A DNA stretch of 64,000 nucleotides from Nephrocerus scutellatus (lineage: Eukaryota > Arthropoda > Insecta > Diptera > Pipunculidae). The stretch's first letter is position 1. Each line of letters starts with the position of its first letter. The translations under genes and the position numbers were made by a program. The DNA lies in the NCBI GenBank assembly GCA_947095585.1, contig OX352763.1, positions 25,159,462 to 25,223,461 on the forward strand, given 5' to 3'. This document shows positions 1 through 10,453 of the stretch, in pieces. The notes below the pieces were generated by a model that was not told the DNA's origin, made no database searches, and saw only the letters and a list, made by a program, of their open reading frames with translations.

Positions 1-570
1 CCAGTTGGGGTTGTAGCCGCAGTCGACGTTGATGGCGATATGGACGACGATAACACAGACGATGACGTTGCCGAATTGGTTAAGCCACTTCCATAGCTCG
101 GTGTCGAAATATTTTTGTTGCCACCACCTACTACTTCATCACCACCATTTCCTCCCTTGCCACTGCCACCACCTCCTACACCGTTATAGATGGTCGAATG
201 ATGACAATCTGTCGATTGCAAACCACTTTGCAGTGTTCTTCCAGCTGCTGCTCTTGACTCGGCTTGACCTGGTGACGAATTCACAATACCGTTATGCGTT
301 AGTGAATTGTTGTAATAGAAGTTTCTGTTTCGCAGGGCAGATGGCGAGATTGTTCGATGATGTGATGAATGTGAATGATGGGAAGATTGCTGATGCTGAT
401 GATGTGACCTCTGATGGTGATGATAATTGCTTCCGGTGCTGCTGCTGCTGTTGTTGTTGCCGCCGCCGTATTGCGACAACGAGTGTTGGCTTCCTTCTGT
501 TGCTCCAGCTACTGACGTTTGTGTAACTATTGTCGTCAATGTTGTGCTGACCATTATTGATGCCAATGAA
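1..570 (-). CDS. Internal coding exon of an unidentified His/Gln/Ser/Gly-rich host protein (partial)
   Basis: On the minus strand a polypyrimidine tract ending in TTCATTGCAG (AG at 572-571) is followed by a frame that stays open for about 189 codons to the window edge. Read from 569 (one base of a split codon precedes it), the product begins SLASIMVSTTLTTIVTQTSV and continues through YGGG, NNNSSSS, HHHQRSHHQHQQ and HHSHSSHHR runs, a GVGGGGSGKGGNGGDE stretch and a Ser/Thr-rich end (SSSVLSSSISPSTST). This His/Gln/Ser/Gly/Asn bias is typical of disordered regions of fly transcription or signalling proteins. No folded domain is visible, so I name no function. A second minus-strand frame (292-651) and a plus-strand frame (29-526) are also open, so the frame choice rests on the acceptor and on openness to the edge. 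Downstream exons would lie left of the window and upstream exons to the right. Confidence 0.55.
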
Positions 571-1440
571 CTGCAATGAAGAGAACAAAATGGAAGGGAC
601 ATTAAATTCATTGATTCTCCGGTATGTGTGTGTGTGTGTTTTGGAAATCAAACAGTTACGGGTTTACCAAAGGGAAAAAAAGACATGAAGCGTCATGCGC
701 TTGCTATACCATAACCTGAACGGCTCATACCGGCGCTCGTTTCCATAAAATCGCAGCAGTGCATTTAACGTTTAAACTTTTGAACATTTCATGCTTTGTG
801 TTAGCTCAAGATAAGTGAATGTGGGGTAGGTTCCGGTGCTAAAGGCATAATGGAAACACATAACACATGTGGCGTGTGTGCTTTGCGTGTACGTGTGCAT
901 GCAACAAATAAAACAAAAAGAAATGATTCATGCACCTGTACAAAACAGAACAACAACGATAACAACAACAATTATAATACATATATAGACATATTGATTT
1001 ATTTTCCTTGCATATATGATGTCCTCCATGCCTGCACAGAATTCACACAAAGCCGCAGCAATTGCTGGCTAAAGGCTGCCCGAGACATGGTAACAAATAA
1101 TAAAAAAATGTTATTGCTCCACAATGCAAATGGGAGGTGTTCAATGTCCTATTTAAACGTGCGTTTCGAGGAGATAGGAAATCAGCACGAAACCAACTGC
1201 TTGACTTAATCAGGCGGAGAATGTCATGTGCTCGTGTTCGAGACTCGTTAGTTGAGAATATAATGACTTTTGTGTATGAAGGTACTTCAGAGAGAATGAG
1301 AATTAAAAACTTTTTTGAATTATTAATGCCTGGGTTTTTCTTACTTTACTAAAAATGTTAGATTTTATAAAAATAAATCAATCAAATAATTACAACAAAT
1401 AATAATTGGCATACAAAGAAAAATGCACGTAAATTCCCCA
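571..1440. other. Probable intron or intergenic DNA, no gene seen
   Basis: If the exon at 1-570 is real, this is its upstream intron. It holds a short (GT)n run near 624-640 and AT-rich sequence. Open frames at 850-1209 and 1137-1352 resemble nothing I recognise and look like chance. Confidence 0.4.
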
Positions 1441-1441
1441 T

Positions 1442-1570
1442 TACGGACAGTCTCCATAGTCGGACAGCTCCCATAGCCGGACAAATTTCGTCTACACAAC
1501 ATTTTCATTAACTTGTCCATTCAAAAAAAAAATCCTATAGCCAGACGCTCCAATAACTGAACGCGGACAC
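1442..1570. repeat. Subterminal-repeat-like motif, possibly a decayed pogo/Tigger-type transposon end
   Basis: Short near-repeats of the form CCATAGTCGGACAG, CCATAGCCGGACAA and CTATAGCCAGACGC follow each other about 17 bases apart at first and then degenerate. Such iterated TAGCCGGACA motifs are known from the ends of pogo/Tigger-like elements. No matching opposite end or transposase was found, so this is a weak call. Confidence 0.25.
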
Positions 1571-1740
1571 TATATTTCATAACATTTTGATCAAAATATC
1601 TCTCATAAACGGGCATCTCTCTCATTACTAAAAATCACAAGAATTGTATAAAATTTGTAGTTCCCCTATTAACACGAATGCACACATTCATGACATTTGT
1701 GTTGAGTATAGGTGGGCTTTCTCGTACATTTTGTTTGGCT

Positions 1741-2480
1741 CGTGTTTATCGCGTGCTGGTGGCTGTCTGGTGGCTGGCTGTTGGCTGGCTGGCGGACCAA
1801 ATCTTGTGATCAATTTTTAACCCACTTTTTAAAGTCCGATTTTATTCAAACTTTGCACACATATTTATTTCCAATGACAACACTTTCTATTAAAATTTGG
1901 CGCACCTCGGGGTCGGGGCGCTCCCATTAAAATATTTTACAAATTTTAACCGATTTTTTTCAAATTAAATATGCATGTGTATCTCCGAAGTGATCGGACC
2001 CAATAGTCAAGGGGCTCTCCTACAAATTTAATAAAAAAAGTACTCGATCTTCTTAAAATTTAATACCAATATGTATCTCCGATGGACAACACTTCTTGTA
2101 AACATTTTGATGTATTCGGACCCATTAGTCGGGGGCTCTCCTACAAAATTTTATAAAAAAAGTACCCGATTTTCTTAAAATTTTATACCAATATGTATCT
2201 CCAATGGACAACACTTTTTGTAAAAATTTGGAAGTGATCGGACCCAGTGGTCGGGGGGCTCCCCTACAAATTTTATAAAAAAAAGTACCCGATTTTCTTA
2301 AAATTTTATACCAATATGTATCTCCAATCGATAAGATAACACTTTTTGTAAAAAATTGGAAGTGATCGGCCACGGGGTCACGATACACGGCCACGCGGGT
2401 GTATCTCCGAAGGACAACACTTTTTGTAAACATTTGGAAGTGATCAGGCCCCGGGGTCGGTACAAATTTTATATAAAATA
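1741..2480. repeat. Degenerate tandem repeat of about 130 bp with a TGGCTGGC-rich head
   Basis: A head of TGGCTGGC-type simple sequence (1741-1795) leads into about five degenerate monomers. Each carries a CCCGATTTTCTTAAAATTTT-like segment, an ACCAATATGTATCTCCAATG-like segment, GACAACACTTTTTGTAAA, and GAAGTGATCGGACCC followed by a G/C-rich GGTCGGGGGGCTCC block. The same monomer, with a different simple-sequence head, recurs at 63131-63425. The long minus-strand open frame here (2125-2709) is a by-product of the repeat and is not annotated as a gene. Confidence 0.75.
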
Positions 2481-3920
2481 GTACCTGAAGGAAGATGTTG
2501 AGATATTCGCTGAGTTTAATAACCTTACTCAGCTTGTAAATGAGCCTACAAGAATACCATTGCGTAGTATCTACTAATTTGTCGTTAACTGGTACTCGAA
2601 CCACGAGAGAAACAACTGCCAAAATAACAGTATGGCAATACGAGAAAGACAATTGGGACGGCCTTAACAACTGGCGATAGCAACGTGGATGCCGCTGATT
2701 CAATTTCAAACATTATCCTTATTGTCATGAGAGACTTAATCCCTTTCAAGAATAAATAGGTCAAACCAAAGGAGGATGGATGCTATGACTCGAGTTGTAA
2801 AGAGGCTTTTAGGATTAGAGAGGTATGCTTTCGGTTTTACAAAGTTAATCCTACTGAGGAGAGCCGAATAAATTTGAAACGAGCCAGAAATTATTGCAAT
2901 GTCCATCTTCGGCGAGTCAAATTCGCCTACGATCAGAAATTGAGGTAAAAAATACTAAAATATACCAAAGGTAATAAAAATTTTAGGTTATTTGTGAAAA
3001 GAATGAAAAATACGGCCTCGTCGTCGATTCCATCGCTCATTTTCAATGCCATTTCAGTTGTAAACTTGTAAAAGACAAGGCCAATCTGTTTGCTGCTGAT
3101 TTTCCAGCTAGCTTCACGCGTCCAGATTGTGCATCGCTTCTGCCAGCACTTCCGAGTATTGAACACTCTCTGGGGCATTTAAAACGATCACAACACTCAC
3201 AAATCCGCTGGGCCTGATGGTATTTCCCCCACTAGTTTTTGAATAGGTGTTCTTTCAAGCTGGCATTACTATTGCGTAAGCTATTCCAACTATCCTGTTC
3301 TCCTGGGCTCTTCCCGAGAAGTTGAAAAATAACCAAAAAGGCGAGCCGTCGTCTCCTTCTTCGTATCAACCCATAGCATTTACATCTATTCTTTCCAAGG
3401 TCATGGAAACGCTGGTCATTCTTCAGCTCATGAAATATCTTGAAACTTACGAAATCCTTAGTGACCGGCAGTACGGATTTCGTGGGCAACGTTCTACTGG
3501 TGATTTGATGGTATATCTAACCGAACAGTTAACCGGTCTTTGCATGAAAGCTGTTGCACTCGATATTTCCAAGGCATTAAAATTCATTTGGTATCAAGCT
3601 CTTTTGTCCAAAATGCGTGCTTATGGAATCGATATTAAACTGTTCCATTGGACTAGAAGCTATCTTTTGAACCGCTCAATTCAAGTTGTCTTGGACGGTT
3701 TCAAGTCTAAAATACATTACATTACATAAGTGCTGGCGTTCCCCAAGGCTCTGTTTTGTGCCCGACACTTTTTCTCATTTTTATTAAAAATGCATTGTCT
3801 ATTACTTCTAATCCAATTCATTATTTCGCTGACGACAGCACTTTCAGGGCACAAGCTCATAGAAATCTCCCCTTTTCTCCTACTTTTCCTTAACGCTCAC
3901 CCTGTTCCAAGCATATAGCC
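2481..3920 (+). mobile_element. LINE family A relic (endonuclease/RT-type non-LTR retrotransposon), multiply frameshifted
   Basis: The left part carries decayed sequence from the region between endonuclease and RT (QLVNEPTRIPLRS-like). RT blocks follow: KNTASSSIPSL near 3005, a KSAGPDGISP-like block near 3200, YQPIAFTSILSKVMETLV, LSDRQYGFRGQRSTGDLM and the palm ALDISKALKF (3322-3729). A frameshift near 3725 then leads into SAGVPQGSVLCPTLFLIF and HYFADDSTF (3728-3870), the RT catalytic box with FADD for the usual YADD. Several stops and frameshifts make it a pseudogene. Fragments of the same family lie at 34685-35165 and 48830-49460. The clade is uncertain (jockey or CR1-like). Confidence 0.8.
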
Positions 3921-3984
3921 GAGCATTATAAGGGTGCGAACCCCTTTACGCATGCGCAAATTTTATATATAAAAAAAATTAATG

Positions 3985-4335
3985 AGAAAGTAGGTACCCG
4001 AGCATATTTCAGGCAGAAGTACATGCCATCGAAAAAAGTGCTCACTTTAATCTGGAAAGGAAAGGAACCCAAGGCGTCTCGCTCGATATTGGGTCTAAGC
4101 AGAAGTAATATACGGAGTTCCTAACAGGTGATTGTAGACTAAAGGGGCCCATAAAACTAAGAACAGAAGTGGATGGCAGCTGCAGGCTTTGTGAAGTAGC
4201 AGAGGAGATCCCGTGGCACCTTCTCAACGAATGCGGAGCAAAAATCCGACATAGAAGAGACCATATGGTAACCCACGCAATTGCACATTTCCATTTTGTG
4301 ATTTGCTTTAACTGAACGCAGTTCACACCCACTAT
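3985..4335 (+). mobile_element. LINE family C 3' fragment (RNase H to C-terminal Cys/His region)
   Basis: The plus strand, with frameshifts, reads VPEHISGR/FQAEVHAIEKSAHFNLERK, then a jump to RSILGLSRS and GDCRLKGPIKL, then CRLCEVAEEIPWHLLNECGA (the Cys/His tail). The first part matches the RNase H region of the longer copy at 6300-8565 (FQAEVHAIERCAHFNLER) and the last part matches its tail. About 400 bp between the two are missing, so this is an internally deleted relic. Confidence 0.75.
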
Positions 4336-4595
4336 ACACCTTATGTGCACAGTTACAGGAAAGTTAATATACTGACTAGAGATAAGTTAGTCAGTTTGCT
4401 TGGGAATCGTCAAGGATTTTATTATAATAAATGGTCACTGCACGGAATGCCTAACAAAATACACATAAATTGTTAACTTTTTCTCTAAAAACAGGATAAT
4501 TTATCATTTCCGGATCAGAAGAAAGAAGATACCTTCAAGGAAGGAGTCTCCATGTGTTTCTATGAGGACTTTTAAACTCGAATGGTCTCGCCCCC

Positions 4596-4712
4596 ATTAC
4601 TAATAATAACAATAATATTCGGCGCGCCAGACCATTGCGGTCCAAGACCTAGCTTCTCGCGACCATTTGTGTTGTGCATGTTTATCTTTGGACACAAACC
4701 CATTACTAAACA
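4596..4712 (-). mobile_element. 3' end of a tRNA-derived SINE-like repeat
   Basis: An AATAATAAC-type tail followed by CGGCGCGCCAGACCATTGCGG and TAGCTTCTCGCGACCATTTG matches the tail-proximal half of the fuller copies at 35499-35801 and 58604-58896. The tRNA-like head is absent, so this copy is truncated at its 5' side. Confidence 0.7.
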
Positions 4713-6290
4713 ACTTCCAAATAAGACAGCACAATACAATACAAGTCAATGGAAAATGTGGATCAAGCAATAACTCCTATTCCCATCGTTGCACTAGTCG
4801 CAGAATATAGGAAACGTTACATCCAACTGCCGATTGACAGCTTTTGGAATGGAATTATCTTTCAAAGAAGACTAACAGATCTTTAGAGGGAAAGTGGGGT
4901 TTTCCGTCAAATCTGCTGGTCGGAGTGGGGTCGCTTACTAGACTATCTCGAGTCTCGACTATCGTACACTTTTGAAATGGTCCCATTCAGATTGTCTGCA
5001 AATCTCGAACCTGTTAAAGTGGATTTCTTTTTGAATTGAAGTTTATTTCCAAGTGGATTTTATTTACAAAAATATTTATAAACATTATCAAGTCCCAGCT
5101 ATACCATGTATTGCAGTGCTGAAGTAGGTATACTCGTATGCATCGGAAGATGAATTTTACTTGTCAGCTGCAGCAGTAACACTTATTATTTGGTAAATAT
5201 TCAAAATCAGTGAACCACAAGTAAACGCAATACACAGAAACATACTCCCTTCAAATTCAGTCCCGGAAGATTTCCTCTCAATATGAAATTTTAATCCCTC
5301 GCCGCTTACGGTGAATTGTAAGAAAATTGAAATTTTTAGTGTGAGCATCGTGTGTTGCGCTTAATAAAGGGCGGTGTTCGTGGGCAACAACCCTCAAGCT
5401 GTCGTCTATCGGGAAAACATTTTGTAAAGGAAAAAATTGCGTTTAGTTTTTCCAATTTTGTCTTTTTTTACTGGAAGTTCTGATAGAGTGCAGTGTGGTT
5501 TACCGCCAAACGACGAAATCCTCTTTGCTACTCGGAACCCAACAAACAGAAGCAGAACTTTTTTCCCGTAACTTCTTTAATCCGATGATGGCAACGGACA
5601 ACGAACGATTCGTAAAAAATAGGAGGGGGAGAAAAGTTCGACACAACAGCAACAAAAGGTGTAGACCGAAATCGAAAAACTTTCCCCGTATGCAGCCACA
5701 ACAGTGCACCACAACAACAGTCGTACATCAAGGAAGGAAAACAAATCAGAGAGAGTGCAGTCTGTCCAATTTCTGCAGCATAAATTTTACTCCATACAAT
5801 GTCCTGATGTCCGTAAGTTTTCGGAATCCCAGTGCGAGCAACAACACGATTAAACTTCTGTTGCAAGTTTAGAGAGGATTTTAATTGCATTGATAACAAG
5901 AGTCACAGGATAACGTGTTGCCGAAGAAGGATGGTGCTCTCTAGCATCGACACGTGATTTTTTTGCATTTTAATTCTTTCTGACAATAAGATTTGTGTCC
6001 TGCTCAACTGGTAAATTGGGAACAATCACTCGGTGGGTGGGTCAGTATGCTCCCCGCTGACCTATTTGATAAATAAATGCTTTGTAAGTGATGTGTTTCC
6101 AGTATACTTGAAAACTGCAATATTCGATGGTGGGTGGGTTGAGGATGTGGGTTAATTTATATATTACTCTGGAACGGCTGGACCATTTATTTATCTAAAA
6201 CTCAGAATAATTGAGATTTTAAACTGAAATTCATTCCAGGTATAGTACACATGTTAAGTTTAAGTATGGAATTCGACTTCGTTCATATGA
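4713..6290. other. No recognisable gene; one unassigned basic ORF
   Basis: Mostly AT-rich sequence. The plus-strand frame 5495-5872 (125 codons) is basic and Asn/Gln/Thr-rich (for example FVKNRRGRKVRHNSNKR). It has no recognisable domain and is mirrored by two overlapping antisense frames, so I do not call it a gene. A chance or UTR-type ORF is the simplest reading. Confidence 0.3.
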
Positions 6291-6299
6291 CCAATGCGA

Positions 6300-6683
6300 G
6301 AAAGTTCATCGCTTGTATAAAACGCTGTGGATTAGATAATCTCCTTGCACACCTCTTAACAATATGTAGAAGTAGTCTAGCACTCGGGTACATACCGACA
6401 AGCTAGAGAAGGGTGGTATTCATACCGAAAGTGAGGAAAAAAGATTCCATCCATCCCAAGTCCTACAGACCAATTAGCCTAACTTCGTTCATCCTAAAGA
6501 CTATCGAAAAGGTTAACACCCCGGGTGTTTTTTTAAGAGGTTGCCGATTTTTTTTTTGAATAAAACACATATAAAATTATGAAATGACCAAAATTTTTTT
6601 TTATTTGGTAGATAATTTTTTGGCATTTAACATTTAAACACAATTTCTGGCATATGGCTACCACGACTATTTTTCACAAATGT

Positions 6684-6730
<47 letters not shown>

Positions 6731-8565
6731 CATAATGATTTGCCAAACAATACTGAGTAGAAATGCCACTTTGAGCTGTCAAAACAACTGTCATAAAATA
6801 AAACGACATCTATCGGAAAAACAAACCTCCCAAAAAAACACCCTTTATAAGGTCGGAAGAACCACTACACTCCAGTTAGCATGCGTACAGGGCGGGCAGA
6901 ACTACGGAGACCGCACTGTGGGAGCTGTAGGAATGTATAGAGGGGTCATCCCACGCTAGTAAGGAAATCGCGCTATGCGCTTTCCTAGATATCGAAGGAG
7001 CATTTGACAACGCATCTCATGAGGCGATTAGAATTGCACTGGAGAGAAATAAAGTAGACAGCACAATCGCTAAATGGATCTGCGAGATGCTGAGTACTAC
7101 AACAGTTGAAACCATAGTCGGTGATGAAACCATTATGGTGAGCACAACAAAAGGAGGGGTACTGTAACCTCTTTTGTGTAGGATCCTCGTAGATGAACTA
7201 CTTCAGCGACTAGCTGAAACAGGAACTAATGTCCAAAACTACGCGGACGATATCGTGGCAAAAGGGAAATTCGAAGAAGTCATCTATAATTTAATCCAAA
7301 ATGGATTGACCATCACGAGCAGATGGTGCCTAGAACTAGGACTTAGGGGGAACCCAAACGAAACCACACTGGTACCATTCACTAATAGAAGGAAACTGGG
7401 GCGAATGCACCAGGTTACCCTGAATGGAGAAGAGATTACTATCAGCAAGCAGGTTAAATAGCTGGGGCGGTTATTTGATGGTGATGGGTGAATAGAACCA
7501 AGCTAAGCATCACAAGAAGGGAATTGGAAAAAGTGCACAGGCTGGCCTGTGCTTTAATTACCGGGGCCATGAGAACCTGCCCCACGGTGGGTATTGAGGT
7601 AATTCCTGGGTAACACCCACAACAAACCAAGATACGCTTGAGCAAGTTAGGTTGCTGCACGGACGTTAGGCCAACGGTATTAGTGGAATCTCGAACCAAA
7701 CAGGTTCCGTTAGCCAGTATACCTTGTGACCACATGGTGCAAAAGCTTAAATTCAAGAAAAACTTTGAAGTCAAAATGAGCACCAAGAAGGAATTCAGAT
7801 CTGAAACTGAATACCAGATACATCCGGGAGCCATAAAGTGGTATACGGATGGATCAAAGAAAGCAGAAGCACGGGTGCTGTCCATGGGCCAATAACCAAA
7901 TACTCTGAAGCAATGGGGCTGTACCCGAGCATATTCCAGGCAGAAGTACATGCCATCGAAAGATGTGCTCACTTTAATCTGGAGAGAGACTAAGTGAGGC
8001 AGGAAATAGCCATTATGACAGATAGCCAAGCTGCACTAAAAGCCCTATATGCATTCCACATCACGTCACGACTGGTGGAGGAGTGTAGGGCGAAGCTAAA
8101 TAGACTTGGCGAAGTAAACAAGGTACGCTTGTACTGAGTTATAGGACAAACTGGCATTGAAGGCAACGAAGCAGCATACTCGCTAACAAAGGAGCAAAAA
8201 CTCCGCTTGTAGGGCCAGAACCATTCTGTAGCAAAGTGTACCGCATAATTCGGGAGGACATACGCAGAATAGGTAAAACAACTGCTTCCGTAAGATGGGT
8301 AAATCTCCAAAGTCTACCACAAGCAAAGGAAATGGTGGGTAACTATGACCCTAAGAGTTCTCTCTCGATATTGGGACTTATAGTAGAAGTAATGTAAGAA
8401 TTATTACGGGTAACTTGGCATTGCAGACTGAAGGGGCACCTAAAGAAAAAAAAAATTAGAAGAGGATTGCAGCTGTAGGCTTTGTGGGGAAGCGGAGGAA
8501 ACACCGTGACACATTCTCGCAATGAATGCGGAGCAACGATCCGACAGAGGAGAGACCAATTGGGA
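6300..8565 (+). mobile_element. LINE family C relic: RT, RNase H and C-terminal region, split by a mariner-derived insertion
   Basis: The left part (6300-6522) reads RVVFIPKVRKKDS and SYRPISLTSFILKTIEKV, the start of a non-LTR reverse transcriptase. After the insertion at 6523-6843 it resumes with FLDIEGAFDNASHEAIRIAL (6985-7045), YADDIV near 7235, ITSRWCLELGL and a NGEEITISKQVKYLG-like thumb. An RNase H segment follows (WYTDGSKK near 7840, FQAEVHAIE near 7940, MTDSQAALKAL near 8015, GIEGNEAA near 8150) and then a Cys-rich tail. The GCPQGG box is damaged (KGGVL at 7150) and frameshifts and stops abound. An RNase H domain after RT places it in the I/LOA/jockey-related LINE group. Confidence 0.85.
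6523..6843 (-). mobile_element. Short deletion derivative (MITE-like) of the mariner-type element at 32703-34000
   Basis: Both ends match the full-length element: GGGTGTTTTTTTAAGAGGTT at the left and, inverted, the GTTTTTTTGGGAGGTTTG-type end at the right. Inside, the sequence keeps the 5' leader through the transposase start codon and the last 20 or so transposase codons plus 3' UTR. The whole core is replaced by a run of 45 T (A on the element strand). It lies inside the RT of LINE family C, so it inserted after that copy. A second copy with the same breakpoints is at 45051-45359. Confidence 0.85.
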
Positions 8566-10055
8566 ACTCACGGAATCTCAGAGTCTGCACGGCATTCACA
8601 CCACATAATTAGATTCGTATGACCCATTGGTATGGAGCGGGTGCTATAGGGACGGGCATGCACTGTCTCCATAGCACTAGGGAGAGCGCAATAGATCCTT
8701 ATGGGTCGCAGTGCTATTGGTATATACCCATTTTCATCATCATCATCATCATTCATTCACGTTCATTGCTGAAGATCTTTTGTCAGTAATATCTGCCAGT
8801 CAGTGGAATGGAAGATTTTCACATAAACTAATTGGCCAGAGTTGCTATAACTATACTATCGTAGACTTCGGTGCTTAATAAAAAGCGCCGTATGTAAGAG
8901 AACGCAATGCACTTCTTAATAAATGGCTTCATATTAAAATCAGTTCAATACAAAAAATATGAGTAGATACGTATCCTTGCGGTAGCTTGTATTTCATTTG
9001 TATTTGCTGCCGCCTGGTATAAAAATTTCCACTGATTTCGATATAATAACAAAAAATTTAAGGATCACCGCAAAACAAAAAACTTCGAATCCATAAGGGC
9101 TCCTGCTCCGTCGTCCAATTCAACAACAAGTGAACTCCTCGATAGCAGCATCATTATGCGGCACTTCGAGTGCACAATCATTTATTTACCTTGTTTATGG
9201 CTAACTTTCCGCAAATTAAGTTTGAGAAACATTTCTGAAGGTGTAATTAAAAAGTTCAGTTGGCAAAGCAGCAGATAGAGGGAGACGACCCGGCGTCAAG
9301 CGTCGGAATCATCCGGATGACGATTTGCATTTACCACGACGACACTTGATGGATGAATGCAAAAACTTTTTTCTTTGCTTGATTACTGTTGTTGTTTTGT
9401 TTTGTTTTTATTCATCTTCCCGGTGGCGTGTGACATTTGTTGTTGTTTAAAATATCCCCGCTGCATTCATCCCGCTGCAAGGTGAAAAAAAAATCTGCAT
9501 TGAATAACAACGCTACTTGATATGGGAGCAAATATTCGCGCCACATAATGTCAAAGTTCACGTTGCGTCTCTTGTAGTGCAGTCCTTTGTTTCATTGTTT
9601 CCTGTTTGTTCTGCGCATAACTGATGCCATTGTGTTGGAATGTAATTAATATCCTGATGGTTGTACCTAACGAATGCAGCAGCGAATATCGTTGCGGTCT
9701 TTTTTTTGAGTGACTATCTATGTATGCATACAAAACAACAACAAATTGGAACAATTTTGTGCAATACAACACGAGATTAATTGGTTAACGATAAAAATCA
9801 ATCTGGGCCTGATGATAAGTGGCTTAAAGTGATGGTGTCAGATTAGTTTCTTTGTGCAGCATATTCGTATTCTGTTGGGTGTTTATGGACGCTTTACACC
9901 TGTCAGACGCAGCACTCTGACCTCCTGTAAAATGTACCAAATAGGATGGAAAATCCTCGCTGGAGGAACACGGGTTTAGTCTGGCCCAATATAACGCAAA
10001 TGATCGTAGTTAATAGAAGGTGTGTGTGTGTGTGATCACATAACTCTTCGCGTCT
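8566..10055. other. No gene seen
   Basis: AT-rich sequence with an (ATC)n microsatellite at about 8734-8753 and a short (GT)n near 10021. Open frames are short and unrecognised. Confidence 0.35.
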
Positions 10056-10453
10056 ACAAGATGGATGAACTGGAGGCAGGAAAACTGCCGAACTTGGAGC
10101 ATCGGCAGTCACGCGGGAGACCGGGCCCAGACCGGGGTCAGGATTCCCTTGATGGAAGACACTCCAAAAACTTCGGTGACCCTACCACAGTCGTCTATCT
10201 CCCTGACCGATCCTCCATCGGATATGGAGACGGAGGACTTACACTTCGGAGAATTCCCCAACGAGAACGTACTTCTCAGTTCGTCTTCAGAAAAGTAAAA
10301 ATCCGGAGAACACCGTCCCTGAATGCAACAGAAATGCTCCCTTTTACTCCGTCTGCTTAAAGTCGGAGAAGACATTGTCCTAATCAAAGAACCATGGTTT
10401 GCGGACTCATGACACCTGGTTATTACTCGCTATATGTAGCAGATAAAGTTAAA

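Noticed and set aside
2125..2709. 194-codon minus-strand ORF
   Set aside because: It lies across a tandem repeat, its sequence repeats internally (GDTYWYKILRKSGTFF twice), and it runs antisense into a LINE relic.
5495..5872. Basic 125-codon plus-strand ORF
   Set aside because: No domain, and it overlaps antisense frames of similar length. Coding status cannot be supported from sequence alone.
6627..6809. Minus-strand ORF with a poly-lysine centre and a transposase-like tail
   Set aside because: It is formed by the homopolymer run joining two ends of a deleted mariner-type element. The true transposase ATG is in a different frame and would stop soon after the run, so the ORF is fortuitous.
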